A DNA stretch of 45,680 bases, taken from the NCBI GenBank assembly GCA_902786355.1, contig CADABZ010000036.1:1-45680 (forward strand), read 5' to 3'. The notes under the pieces were generated by a model that was given only the letters and a program-made list of their open reading frames with translations, had not been told where the DNA came from and did no database searches. The position numbers and the translations under genes are program-made. The stretch's first letter is position 1, and each line of letters starts with the position of its first letter. This document shows positions 33,225 through 42,166 of the stretch, in pieces. This stretch comes from an uncultured Eubacteriales bacterium (GTDB lineage Bacteria > Bacillota > Clostridia > Peptostreptococcales > Anaerovoracaceae).

Positions 33225-33546
33225 ACAGAGAAACGTTTTCATCCTCTCAAGACCCTGTGGCGATGACAAAAAGGTGCTGGAACACGCACTTGCCTGCTGC
33301 AGGTATGCGGAGAATGCAGGGAGGACCCCGGTATTAAATCCGGATATTTATCCTCAGGTATTCAGGGATATGGAGATATCGGATATTACTATGTCCATAT
33401 ACTTTTCCGCAGCTGTCCCGCTGGAAGCATGTGAGGATGTGTGGATCTTCACACAGGCAGTAACAGAAGATATCAGAGACGTGAGGCATCAGGCAAAGCT
33501 GCTCGGCATCCCTGTGCTCGACCTTGTGGGGGTGAGACTTCCATGA
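33202..33546 (+). CDS. Deoxyribosyltransferase-fold-like protein (DUF4406-like)
   Basis: The 114-residue protein begins with a strand and a NVFILSRPCGDD motif, has ACCRYAENAGRTPVLNPDIY in the middle and ends ...LLGIPVLDLVGVRL. This pattern resembles small proteins related to nucleoside 2-deoxyribosyltransferases (DUF4406 and relatives), which sense or modify nucleotides. ATG 33202 with AAAGGAG is preferred over 33151. It overlaps both neighbours. Function on the ICE is unknown. Confidence 0.45.
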   Translation: MKIRRVTEQRNVFILSRPCGDDKKVLEHALACCRYAENAGRTPVLNPDIYPQVFRDMEISDITMSIYFSAAVPLEACEDVWIFTQAVTEDIRDVRHQAKLLGIPVLDLVGVRLP

Positions 33547-34082
33547 GAAACATGACTATAGGAAAGTACATCCTTCCAGGCTTTATGAAGCCGAACAACA
33601 AAGAGATCCACGCGGACTGGCAGTGGATCGTGCTCTGCGAAGAGGAGACGAAGATGCTGCTCCTGTCCCGCGACATTATCGACTGGGACTTCTACTCGGG
33701 GGAGAACACACTGTTCTCCCCGCCGATCCCGTCGACCTGGGAGAAGAGTTACATGAGAGATCTTCTTGCCGGACTCTATGAGACATGCTTCGAGCCCGCG
33801 GATAAGGACAGGATCCTTACTAACGGGGCAGGTGATCACCTGTTTATCCTGACGGCAAAGGAAACAAGGAAGTATCTGCCGAAAGCATCTCTCCGGACGG
33901 CTGAAATACAGTGGGATGACATGAGCAGAGACAGATACTGCTGGTGGCTCAACACATACGGCTATAACAGCAGCATGATGCAGATCGTGACAGAAGCAGG
34001 CACTATAGATACGGAGGGTCGTGATAATGACAGCGACGAGATCGGAATCAGGCCTGCCATGTGGGTAAGGAGGCTGCCATGA
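33543..34082 (+). CDS. DUF6273-like protein
   Basis: The 179-residue protein contains RDRYCWWLNTYGYNSSMMQI and ends IGIRPAMWV, the WWLR..GY...GIRPA.W signature of DUF6273, a domain otherwise common in extracellular Clostridia proteins. There is no signal peptide here. ATG 33543 overlaps the preceding stop (ATGA), so translation is coupled. The front half (KYILPGFMKPNNKEIHADWQ, MLLLSRDIIDWDFY) is a typical DUF6273 lead-in. Function is unknown. Confidence 0.6.
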   Translation: MRNMTIGKYILPGFMKPNNKEIHADWQWIVLCEEETKMLLLSRDIIDWDFYSGENTLFSPPIPSTWEKSYMRDLLAGLYETCFEPADKDRILTNGAGDHLFILTAKETRKYLPKASLRTAEIQWDDMSRDRYCWWLNTYGYNSSMMQIVTEAGTIDTEGRDNDSDEIGIRPAMWVRRLP

Positions 34083-35875
34083 CAGAAATGACAAAGACTG
34101 ACAGAAAGCAGCTGAAAGATAACTCGGTAAATGCAGAGAAGGATCTTTCCGAACGCAGGAAGCCGGCTAAACTGCCGGCTCTGCCTGCGAGTGAAAGAGC
34201 GGTGGAGTACATTCTGGAGACAGGCGTTGATGCACCGATATTCCTCTTTGAAGGGAAATACTACCGCAGGAAGAAGGACTCCGTTTACCCGATGACTAAC
34301 TTCCGCATCGAACCTGTCGAGATGGTATATGCCGAGGACGAGACGGAGATCACGGCTGACTGTATCACCGCAGGAGGGAGCAGACACAGAATTTCGCTCC
34401 TTGCGACCGACTTCAGCAACTCGCAGCGATTCAAGAGTGTCCTCAACAGGAGGACGATAGAGCTTGCCTGGTATGGCGGCGAAGGTGATCTCGAGCTCTT
34501 CAAGACATACCTGTCGGAACTGCCCTGGCCATCCCGCATCGGGGTAAAGGCGATGGGCATACACCGGTTCGACGACCAGTACGTCTTTGTGGATACAGAG
34601 TGCACAGTGGATAAACACGGTGAGAAGATCGACGGTATAGTGCAACTTGAGAAATACAGAGTAATCGAGTCTTCGATCCTCGATGCGGACTGTCTGTCAG
34701 CAGATGAGCTCAGAGTACTCGGGAGATGCATTCTCACCTATAATGAACCAGCCAAGACCGTTGCGGTGCTGGCGTGGTGCAGCGGATGCTTCATCAAACA
34801 GCACCTCAGATCCGCGGGACACAAGTTCCCCAGCCTGATGCTTGTGGGAGAGGCGGGCAGCGGGAAGTCGACTACGCTTGAATACATGATCCTTCCGATA
34901 TTCAGCACAGATAACGTCCAGGCGTCAACACAGGTCACGGCGTTCACGCTTATGAAGACCGCCGCATCCTCGAATCTGGTGCCGATGTGCATGGATGAAT
35001 TCAAGCCCAGCAAGATGAATCCGAGCAGGCTCAACAGTATGTATAACCACTGCAGAGACTCATACGACGGACATACCGGAGTCAGGGGCAAAGCAGATCA
35101 GAGTGTTGCGATGTACAGACTCGATGCACCCATCGCAATAGCCGGCGAAGAGTCAGCTGATGAGACCGCTATCCGTGAAAGGATGATCGAGATCCTGTTC
35201 TCGAAGAAGGATATACGGGGACCGGAGCACCGCGATGCATTCGTCCTCATATGCAGCAGCAGGGAGCTTCTCGAAAAGCTCGGCCGGACACTTCTCGCGG
35301 AGGCGCTCGGAACAGATGACTCTGAAGCCGATATCTGGTATGCGGAAGGTTATGGGATGTTCAACGGCGAGCTGCCGGGAAGAGTCGTAAACAATCTGGC
35401 ATGCTGCTATGCGGGCCTGCGGCTCATCAGAAAGATCTGTTTGCGTTTTTCACTTGACTGGGAGGATGTCTTCCCCCTCTCTCCGGAAGACTGCATAAAG
35501 GCTCTCGGGTACGGTGCGGAGGAATACCTTCTTGACGGCGGGAAACACAACAAAAGCATCGTGGAACAGACCTTCGAGATAATGTCCAGAATGGGGCTGC
35601 TTTACGGAGAAGACTATATTATCAGCCTTGATAATAAAGAGCTTTTCATCCGTATCCCTCATATCTATGACAGGTTTACACGATACAGAAGGGAGTTCGC
35701 GGTTGAGGGAGAGGTCCTGACCTACTCACAGTTCAGAAAGCAGCTCAGACATTCGGATCTGCTGATAGCATCCAACGTTCAGAAGCGGTTACGTTCGGGC
35801 AATGCGAAAGGTTACATCATCAACTATGAACTCTTGAAGGAGCGTGCCGATGTGGAAGGCTTCGAACTGAGCTGA
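34079..35875 (+). CDS. AAA+ helicase/primase-helicase-like protein (DUF927-like)
   Basis: The 598-residue protein has an N-terminal beta-rich domain, then Walker A VGEAGSGKST near residue 257, Walker B LVPMCMDEFKP near 303, and a C-terminal winged-helix-like region (SQFRKQLRHSDLLIASNVQK). It resembles DUF927/primase-helicase proteins of phages and ICEs and may unwind the element for replication. AAGGAGG precedes ATG 34079, which overlaps the previous stop. The repeat-bearing non-coding region follows directly, a plausible origin. Confidence 0.6.
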   Translation: MTEMTKTDRKQLKDNSVNAEKDLSERRKPAKLPALPASERAVEYILETGVDAPIFLFEGKYYRRKKDSVYPMTNFRIEPVEMVYAEDETEITADCITAGGSRHRISLLATDFSNSQRFKSVLNRRTIELAWYGGEGDLELFKTYLSELPWPSRIGVKAMGIHRFDDQYVFVDTECTVDKHGEKIDGIVQLEKYRVIESSILDADCLSADELRVLGRCILTYNEPAKTVAVLAWCSGCFIKQHLRSAGHKFPSLMLVGEAGSGKSTTLEYMILPIFSTDNVQASTQVTAFTLMKTAASSNLVPMCMDEFKPSKMNPSRLNSMYNHCRDSYDGHTGVRGKADQSVAMYRLDAPIAIAGEESADETAIRERMIEILFSKKDIRGPEHRDAFVLICSSRELLEKLGRTLLAEALGTDDSEADIWYAEGYGMFNGELPGRVVNNLACCYAGLRLIRKICLRFSLDWEDVFPLSPEDCIKALGYGAEEYLLDGGKHNKSIVEQTFEIMSRMGLLYGEDYIISLDNKELFIRIPHIYDRFTRYRREFAVEGEVLTYSQFRKQLRHSDLLIASNVQKRLRSGNAKGYIINYELLKERADVEGFELS

Positions 35876-35932
35876 TTTCAAAGACTTTCCGCGTAAACTA
35901 GAAGTTTTCACAGACGCCTTCGATGAAGCAAG

Positions 35933-36067
35933 TGTAACCAGAATACTTAATGTAACCATGTAACTGTTAATTAATACACTACGCACGGAAAGGGATGGAA
36001 CGATCGTGGGCAGTATACTGCTCCGGGACACAGACCCCCTGTACGAAAAAGCGGTTACATGGTTACA
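35933..36067. repeat. TGTAACCA repeats, candidate origin or operator
   Basis: TGTAACCA at 35933-35940, TGTAACCATGTAAC at 35951-35964 and its exact inverted copy GTTACATGGTTACA at 36054-36067 lie in the 240-bp gap after the helicase-like gene. Arrangement and neighbours suggest a replication origin or a looped operator for the 36,118 gene. Confidence 0.6.
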
Positions 36068-36117
36068 GGGATGCATATAAGCCATAGGAGAAACCGGCAG
36101 AAAGGAGACGTGCGGTT

Positions 36118-36552
36118 ATGAGAGCAAGGCGCTATGTTGATAGTATACTTGAATATAGTGAGAAGCTGGACCGGCAGAAGACTCGCGCTGAAAGACTTGA
36201 AGCACGTGCCGCAAGATCCACAAGTTCCCTTTCTGATATGCCCAGACCTGCATCGAGAGATAATCAGGCTCAGGAAAAGAGAATTATAGAATATGCAGAA
36301 GCCAAGAAGAAAGCGGATCTTATGGAGGAAGAGCTTGACAGGAAAAAGGATGAGGCTATGGAACTCTTCTCCAGGTTCAGCAGCGATCGTTATGAGGATG
36401 CATTTTATTACAGATATATCGAGGAAATGCTATGGAGTCAGGTAGCAGAGGCCATGCATATCTCGGAGACCTATGTCTATAAGCTCCGGGATAAAGCTAT
36501 AATTGAACTGGATCGAATCCTCTCGGAAGAATCTGATAATCAAGCTAGTTAA
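36118..36552 (+). CDS. Sigma-70 region-4-like HTH protein (phage ArpU/DUF1492-like)
   Basis: The 144-residue protein has a long N-terminal coiled coil (about 10-85) and a C-terminal HTH (about 90-138: DAFYYRYIEEMLWSQVAEAM, ISETYVYKLRDKAIIELDRI) similar to sigma region 4. Such proteins act as late-gene activators in phages and ICEs. AAAGGAG is ~10 nt upstream. It is followed by a terminator, so it ends the control region. Confidence 0.65.
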   Translation: MRARRYVDSILEYSEKLDRQKTRAERLEARAARSTSSLSDMPRPASRDNQAQEKRIIEYAEAKKKADLMEEELDRKKDEAMELFSRFSSDRYEDAFYYRYIEEMLWSQVAEAMHISETYVYKLRDKAIIELDRILSEESDNQAS

Positions 36553-36574
36553 CCAGAACGATTCTCGAAATATC

Positions 36575-36602
36575 ACCCCGGATATCACTCCGGGGTATTT
36601 AA
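36575..36602 (+). terminator. Terminator after the sigma-like gene
   Basis: ACCCCGGA (36575-36582), 6-nt loop, TCCGGGGT (36589-36596), followed by ATTTAATT. The stem is strong and the T-tract poor. Confidence 0.65.
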
Positions 36603-36646
36603 TTGACTTGCAAGGTTTGCAATACATATAAGAGAAATGCTTCAAA

Positions 36647-36736
36647 TTGTATAGTAGGAGTATAGTTGCTGTCGAGAATGATACAGTTTCAGTATATGTT
36701 GTCCCAGTGGTAAAATGTATTTGGTAAAGAATAAGT
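36647..36736 (+). promoter_or_regulatory. Promoter module, copy 1 (adhesin)
   Basis: This is one of two ~90-bp modules (the other at 41627-41716) that align without gaps at about 64 of 90 positions by eye. TAYAGT-type boxes start at 36650, 36661, 36682 and 36693, i.e. at 0, 11, 32 and 43 bp, all on one helix face. TATAGTTGC-N12-TACAGTTTC (36661, 36682) has the 9-12-9 form of LytTR-regulator sites. A -10-like TAAAAT is at 36711-36716 with no good -35, so an activator is expected. Confidence 0.6.
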
Positions 36737-36760
36737 AAATCGATATTGCTTTGGGTGTTT

Positions 36761-36793
36761 GCCTCGGAGTTTGTTCCGGGGCTATTTCTTTTT
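36761..36793 (+). terminator. Leader terminator/attenuator before the adhesin
   Basis: GCCTCGGA (36761-36768), 6-nt loop, TCCGGGGC (36775-36782) and TATTTCTTTTT. It lies between the promoter module and the adhesin start, so transcription must read through it: a possible attenuator. Confidence 0.7.
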
Positions 36794-36898
36794 CGCCTGA
36801 ATACAACACGGTAATCATAGCTATCTGTGTTTCAACGCAGATGGCTATTTTTATTTTCGCTATTTCTATTAGGCATATATGAAAGGAGAAAAACAGAT

Positions 36899-39800
36899 AT
36901 GCGCAAAGAACAGTTTAAGACAAAGATTTTTGCAATCTTCCTGGTGTTCTGCATGTTGGCGGCATCCATGCCGATGCTTGCCTATGCGGCAGAGGGCGAT
37001 GAAGCTGATCCGATGCAGCAGGTCACACAGGAAGAGCAGAGTGAGGCTGAGAAGCAGCCATCACAGGAATCAGCCGAAGCAGCCGGGGAAACAGTGACGG
37101 ATATAGTGGAAGAAGCGGTATCTGAAACTGTCGAAGAACCGGAAACAGGGCAGGAAGCAGAGCCTGCTGAAACGACCGATAAGTCTGCATCACCGCCGCT
37201 CCGTGCACCGGCAGCTGAATCTGGCGAACCTGTTGAAGAAGATGATGACGGAACAGGCATTGAGACGGATGAACAGACTGATCTTCCTGAAGGCGGGCAG
37301 GAAGTAAAGTTCGTCTTCGATGGAGCAGATAAGCTTGATGCATGGATCGAAGGCGTAAGCCAATCAGCGTTCAGCATGGATCCTGAGACCGGAGATATCA
37401 ATATCGACTATGACGTCACCATCAATAACAACGATACACTGACCCTGAACGCCAACACTGACATCATTTTCAAGGGCATCGACGGTAAGTGCCTGAACAT
37501 CGGCGTCGGAAATGATCTGGACAATGCGAAGACCATCATCACGGTCAGCCAGCCTGGCAAACTTGCGACAGTCGGAACCACAGGCGAGTGTACTGTATAT
37601 GTCAAGGTAACGGATACGCCGGAAGACATCGGAGAGACGATCGACGGAGATCCTGACGATCCGAACTCAACGGTCTCCTACAGCTTCATCACTGCAGAAG
37701 ATGATGAAGGCAAATACTACGGCGATGGAGATCCTGAGGTCCATTCCTCGATCAAGAAGGGCGACAAGTTCACAGGATCCGCTGTTTGCGTATCCTGGAC
37801 ATATAACTGGGGTTCAGGTCCTTCACATGCAGATATCAAGTGCACGACAGGAAAACTCAAGGGCAAGGTCATAGGTACTGCATGTATCTCGGGTAAATCG
37901 AAGGCGCTGGCACTCAAGGGCGCTAAGTTCTCTTATGTCGCCAAGGTCGTAAAAGTGGACAGCAAGACGGGCAAAGTCACATACGATGTCACTTTCTATC
38001 CAAGAGACCGTCATAATGTGTCTTATGGAGAACTGAGTAACTTCCATGTAGCTACTCAGACTATGGCCGGCACAACAACACTCACATATACTCCGCAGAT
38101 AGATGTAAAGGTGAAAAAAGTAGACCCGCAGACTCACTACAATCATCCTGAGAACTACAATGTTGGCGGTGCAGCATTCCAGATCTATACGGATGAGGCA
38201 TGCACAAAGAAGGCAACGGATATCAAGGGCAACAATGCGCTTCTCACTATTAAGGCGGATTCTACAGGTCACAGCGGAGAAAGCCAGACCATCACTCTGA
38301 AGAAGCTCGACGGTATGGAATACTATGTCAAGGAGGTCAGCTGCCCGAAGGGATACAAGCTTGCAGGTATCGGTACCATCCAGGAAGACATGACCGTAGA
38401 AGAAGCGGTCGTGACTCCGCAGGTCAAAGTAGTCAAGAAAGCAGCCCAGACAGATGTAGACTATCTGCAGTTTTCAAACAACTACACGCTCAAAGGCGCA
38501 GAGTACACAATGTACTGTGATGCTGCATGTACAAAGGTTGCAAAAGACATCACCGGAAAAGCGGTAGTGTTCAAGACGGATCTTCTGGGTCAGACTTCAC
38601 CTGTAAGAGTGGATATAGGCAGCTACTGGGTCAAAGAGACTAAGGCATCCAAGGGATTCAAGAAGGACCCTAAGACTTACAGCTTCACACGTGCGGACGC
38701 TCACGAGGACGAGCCTTATGTTGTGGATTCCACAGAAGAGCCGACATATAAGAACCCGGGCCTCACAGTGTTCAAATTCGATCCTACAGGTGCAAAGGGA
38801 TGGAAGCGTCTGGTCAATGCCGAATTCACTATCAAGTACTATGATGTAACTGTGCCGTATGGTGATGAGAACGATATAGATCCTGCAGCAGTCGATCTTT
38901 CAGGAAAGACACCTGCACGTCAGTGGACATTCAAAACGAGAAAGATGCCTACAGACGATCCGACTGTGATCATGGCCGGATTCGACTGGAACAGTGATGA
39001 CCCTGTCAGCGGTGATGCGCTGCTCACAGAAGGCGGCAGCCGCATAATCCCATGCGGATTCTATACGATTGAGGAGACCAAGGCACCTACAGGTCTCTCA
39101 CTTTTCGAGAAGATCTATCACGGCAAGATATACCAGCCGGCGAACGGTGCAGCTGCGAGCATCTATACTGAGGATGCAACGCCGGACGGACAGATCATTA
39201 CAAAAGTCAACGTCCCGAACAAGCCGCAGCATGTCACTATCGGCATCAGAAAGCTCGATGCTGAGTCAGAGGCATCCGAAGCCAAGGGACAGGCAAGCGA
39301 TGAGAGAAAGAGCGCTTTCGGATCTCTTGCCGGAGCAAAGTACGAAGTCTACTTCGATAACGATGAGACATCGAAACCGGAGATCGTGGGAACTATCACT
39401 ACGGATGAGAATGGCGAGGCATATCTCACCAAGAGGATGGCAGGCAGACCTGAAGCGATCGGTGACGACCTTGAGCCGGGAACATACTATGTCAAGGAAG
39501 TACAGGCGTCTCCGGGATATGTCATGGATAAGTATGTCCTTAATGACGGAGTGACCGAAGAAGTCAGATCTGGTGAGATCGAAGTGATCTGCGGCTACAG
39601 GGAAGACGGCAAGGCCGTAACCAAGACCATCACCGGTGAATATGGTGATGGAATGCATCTCTTCAGAACGAGAGCAGAAAATGAGAGCACGGAGATCTTC
39701 AATTATACAGTCACTTCAAAGGACTGGCCGCATAAGACGAACATCAGGAAGACAGATGCAGCTACAGGTGAAGAAGTTCCTGGAGCAAAGCTCCAGATCA

Positions 39801-41605
39801 TCGATGAAGATGGTGAGATCGTCGAGGAGTGGACATCGACATCAGAAGAGCACATCGTATGGGCTCTGCCTGACGGCAAATACACCCTCCGTGAGATCAC
39901 AGCGCCGTACGGATACGATGTAGCCGAAGATATCTCTTTTGAGATCATAGATAACGTGATCGAGAACACCGTTGAGATGAAGAACAAGCCTGTCACTGTC
40001 GGTACTACAGCACTTGATGATGCAACTCAGTCGCACCAGGGAGTATTCGCTGAATACTCTACTATCGTGGATGAGGTCAAGGTAACCGGACTCTACGAAG
40101 GCAGAGAATATGTCATCAAGGGGATAATGATGGACAAGACTACCGGCGAACCGCTGACAGACTCTGAAGGCAATAATGTGACTGCTGAGTCTGAGCCATT
40201 CATTGCAACCGGTGATGAGATGGAAGTGGAAGTTGAATTCACAGTTGATTCGTCAAAGTTCACTACTGACACAGTTGCGGTAGTATTCGAGACTCTGTAC
40301 AGAACAAGTCAGGTACACGATGAAGAGACACCGGTCGAACTGCAGAAGCATGAGGAGATCGGTGATGAGGAGCAGACGATCCACTATGGCGGCATCGTTG
40401 CTACGACAGCTCTCGACAAGTCTTCGAAGAGCCATAACATCCTTGCAGCAAAGAACGTCACGATTGTGGACACTGTAAAGTTTGAGAATCTCTCGCCAAA
40501 CAGCGAATACGAGATCAAGGGTACCATCCTCGATAAGACAACCGGTAAGATGACAGATATAACGGCAACGAAGAAATTCACTCCGGAGACTGCTGACGGG
40601 ACAGTGGATGTCGAGTTCACATTCGATGCCACAGATTTTGCGAATCATGATCTTGTTGTTTTCGAGACTCTGCTCATCAGCAATATAGAGATCAATAAGC
40701 ATGAAGAACCGGATGATGAGGATCAGACGATGTATGTACCGGAGATCAAAACGACAGCTACAGATGTCGATACGGAGGATCACATCGCTTATGGCGGTGA
40801 GACTGTCAGGATCATCGATGTCGTTGAGTATCATAACCTGATCCCGGGCACGCAGTATACCATGAATGCTACACTGATGAACCAGAAGACCGGTAAGCCG
40901 GTAAAGGAAAACGGAAAGCATGCCACTGCATCCAAGGCATTCACTCCGACCGAGAAGGACGGGACAGTAGAAGTCGAGTTCGTGTTCAACGGGATCGACC
41001 TCAGGGGAGATACGGTAGTCGCATTCGAAGAATGCACGATCAACAAGATCCCTGTCGCTGCGCATACGGATATTAACGATGATTCGCAGTCAGTGGATAT
41101 CCCTAAGATCGGAACGAAGGCGGCGCTTGTGGACGAGTGTGTCGAGGATACCGTAGAGTACGAGAACCTCATACCGGGTCAGTATTTCATGAGAGGCTGG
41201 CTTGTTGACAAGGAAACCGGAGAGAAGATAGAAGGATCCGATGGCGAGACACTGCTCAATGTGACAGCGGGTACAACTTCCGGTACTGTTACGGTCAACC
41301 TCTGGCTCGATGACTATGATAAGCTCGCCGGCCATAAGATCGTAGCTTTCGAGGAGTGCTATTATATCGTGACTAACGATGACGGTACGCCTGAAGAGAA
41401 GCTCGTAGGCGAACATAAGGACATCAAGGATAAGAAGCAGACTGTCAGTATCCCATCAGGCGCACCGAAAACAGGTGACAGTACACTTCTCTGGCTTTAC
41501 CTCGGTATATTTGCCGCAGCACTCGGAGGAGCGCTCTTCTTTGTGATCAGAGAGTATGCGGAAAGACGCAGACAAGCCAAAGAGGATGCAGAGATGTTTG
41601 TCTGA
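36899..41605 (+). CDS. Wall-anchored VaFE/SpaA-type adhesin
   Basis: The 1,568-residue surface protein has a signal peptide at 1-30 (IFAIFLVFCMLAASMPMLAY), then an acidic Ala/Glu/Pro stalk to ~140. Five CnaB/SpaA-like domains follow at about 398-490, 506-594, 619-745, 777-880 and 941-1017 (each ending in a KE/EE...P.GY pattern), then four VaFE (T-Q ester) repeats at about 1032-1162, 1165-1281, 1281-1400 and 1400-1519, each opening with a T and closing with a QT/QS. The sorting signal GAPKTGD is followed by a helix (1529-1548) and a basic tail. Isopeptide and ester crosslinks would make a rigid rod. Start ATG 36899 follows GAAAGGAG. No sortase is in the window. Confidence 0.9.
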   Translation: MRKEQFKTKIFAIFLVFCMLAASMPMLAYAAEGDEADPMQQVTQEEQSEAEKQPSQESAEAAGETVTDIVEEAVSETVEEPETGQEAEPAETTDKSASPPLRAPAAESGEPVEEDDDGTGIETDEQTDLPEGGQEVKFVFDGADKLDAWIEGVSQSAFSMDPETGDINIDYDVTINNNDTLTLNANTDIIFKGIDGKCLNIGVGNDLDNAKTIITVSQPGKLATVGTTGECTVYVKVTDTPEDIGETIDGDPDDPNSTVSYSFITAEDDEGKYYGDGDPEVHSSIKKGDKFTGSAVCVSWTYNWGSGPSHADIKCTTGKLKGKVIGTACISGKSKALALKGAKFSYVAKVVKVDSKTGKVTYDVTFYPRDRHNVSYGELSNFHVATQTMAGTTTLTYTPQIDVKVKKVDPQTHYNHPENYNVGGAAFQIYTDEACTKKATDIKGNNALLTIKADSTGHSGESQTITLKKLDGMEYYVKEVSCPKGYKLAGIGTIQEDMTVEEAVVTPQVKVVKKAAQTDVDYLQFSNNYTLKGAEYTMYCDAACTKVAKDITGKAVVFKTDLLGQTSPVRVDIGSYWVKETKASKGFKKDPKTYSFTRADAHEDEPYVVDSTEEPTYKNPGLTVFKFDPTGAKGWKRLVNAEFTIKYYDVTVPYGDENDIDPAAVDLSGKTPARQWTFKTRKMPTDDPTVIMAGFDWNSDDPVSGDALLTEGGSRIIPCGFYTIEETKAPTGLSLFEKIYHGKIYQPANGAAASIYTEDATPDGQIITKVNVPNKPQHVTIGIRKLDAESEASEAKGQASDERKSAFGSLAGAKYEVYFDNDETSKPEIVGTITTDENGEAYLTKRMAGRPEAIGDDLEPGTYYVKEVQASPGYVMDKYVLNDGVTEEVRSGEIEVICGYREDGKAVTKTITGEYGDGMHLFRTRAENESTEIFNYTVTSKDWPHKTNIRKTDAATGEEVPGAKLQIIDEDGEIVEEWTSTSEEHIVWALPDGKYTLREITAPYGYDVAEDISFEIIDNVIENTVEMKNKPVTVGTTALDDATQSHQGVFAEYSTIVDEVKVTGLYEGREYVIKGIMMDKTTGEPLTDSEGNNVTAESEPFIATGDEMEVEVEFTVDSSKFTTDTVAVVFETLYRTSQVHDEETPVELQKHEEIGDEEQTIHYGGIVATTALDKSSKSHNILAAKNVTIVDTVKFENLSPNSEYEIKGTILDKTTGKMTDITATKKFTPETADGTVDVEFTFDATDFANHDLVVFETLLISNIEINKHEEPDDEDQTMYVPEIKTTATDVDTEDHIAYGGETVRIIDVVEYHNLIPGTQYTMNATLMNQKTGKPVKENGKHATASKAFTPTEKDGTVEVEFVFNGIDLRGDTVVAFEECTINKIPVAAHTDINDDSQSVDIPKIGTKAALVDECVEDTVEYENLIPGQYFMRGWLVDKETGEKIEGSDGETLLNVTAGTTSGTVTVNLWLDDYDKLAGHKIVAFEECYYIVTNDDGTPEEKLVGEHKDIKDKKQTVSIPSGAPKTGDSTLLWLYLGIFAAALGGALFFVIREYAERRRQAKEDAEMFV

Positions 41606-41626
41606 TAAACTATACAGCTCATTCAG

Positions 41627-41716
41627 AAGTACAGTATGAGTACAGTTGCTGTCGAGTAAGATATAGTATCAGTACATCTTACACCTTTGATATAATTATG
41701 ATGTAAAAGAATAACT
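41627..41716 (+). promoter_or_regulatory. Promoter module, copy 2 (xis/int)
   Basis: This is the partner of 36647-36736. Boxes are TACAGTATG (41630), TACAGTTGC (41641), TATAGTATC (41662) and a weaker TACATC (41673), with the same 0/11/32/43 phasing. The -10-like TATAAT at 41691-41696 falls at the same alignment column as TAAAAT in copy 1. It would transcribe toward xis and int. Confidence 0.6.
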
Positions 41717-41735
41717 GAACATGAAAATACTTCAG

Positions 41736-41760
41736 AAGGCTCGGTCAACCGGGCCTTTTG
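41736..41760 (+). terminator. Leader terminator/attenuator before xis
   Basis: AAGGCTCGGT (41736-41745) pairs with ACCGGGCCTT (41748-41757), then TTG. It has the same position relative to the promoter module as the hairpin at 36761. A further GC stem and a T8 run lie at ~41885-41918, before the xis ribosome-binding site. Confidence 0.6.
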
Positions 41761-41959
41761 TAGTATGTCATTTGTTCGGTTTTTGTCGGGCAAAGGCGAA
41801 TATTACTTGCAAGGTGAAAAGTAGCCATACTATCACTTTGAGCAAGATCATTATACAAACACAGTTCAAATATGCCGAGGGTGCGATTTGTACAGTCGCA
41901 GCTTCGCTTTTTTTTGATTGTAAGGATAGCATTTTACTATCTCAGAAAGGAGGAAGCTT

Positions 41960-42163
41960 ATGGTACGTATGAGAACAATCAGACAATGTGTAGCTGAACT
42001 CAGGACTATTGACCCGAATACAGCAATCACTGCCTCCGCTCTGCGCAGATGGGTACGTGAGGGGGAGATCAATGTGGTTCAGGTAGGCAATAAGCAACTT
42101 GTAAGTCTCGAGGCTGTTGAACTCTATATATCAAAACAGCTTGAGGGAGGAGGCGCTATTTAG
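41960..42163 (+). CDS. xis: Excisionase-like HTH protein
   Basis: The 67-residue protein has a winged-helix/MerR-like fold: ITASALRRWVREGEINVVQV followed by GNKQLVSLEAVELYI. Size, fold and position 3 bp before the integrase fit a recombination directionality factor. AAGGAGG lies 6 nt before ATG 41960. It would bend the attachment site and bias the integrase toward excision. Confidence 0.75.
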   Translation: MVRMRTIRQCVAELRTIDPNTAITASALRRWVREGEINVVQVGNKQLVSLEAVELYISKQLEGGGAI

Positions 42164-42166
42164 ACT

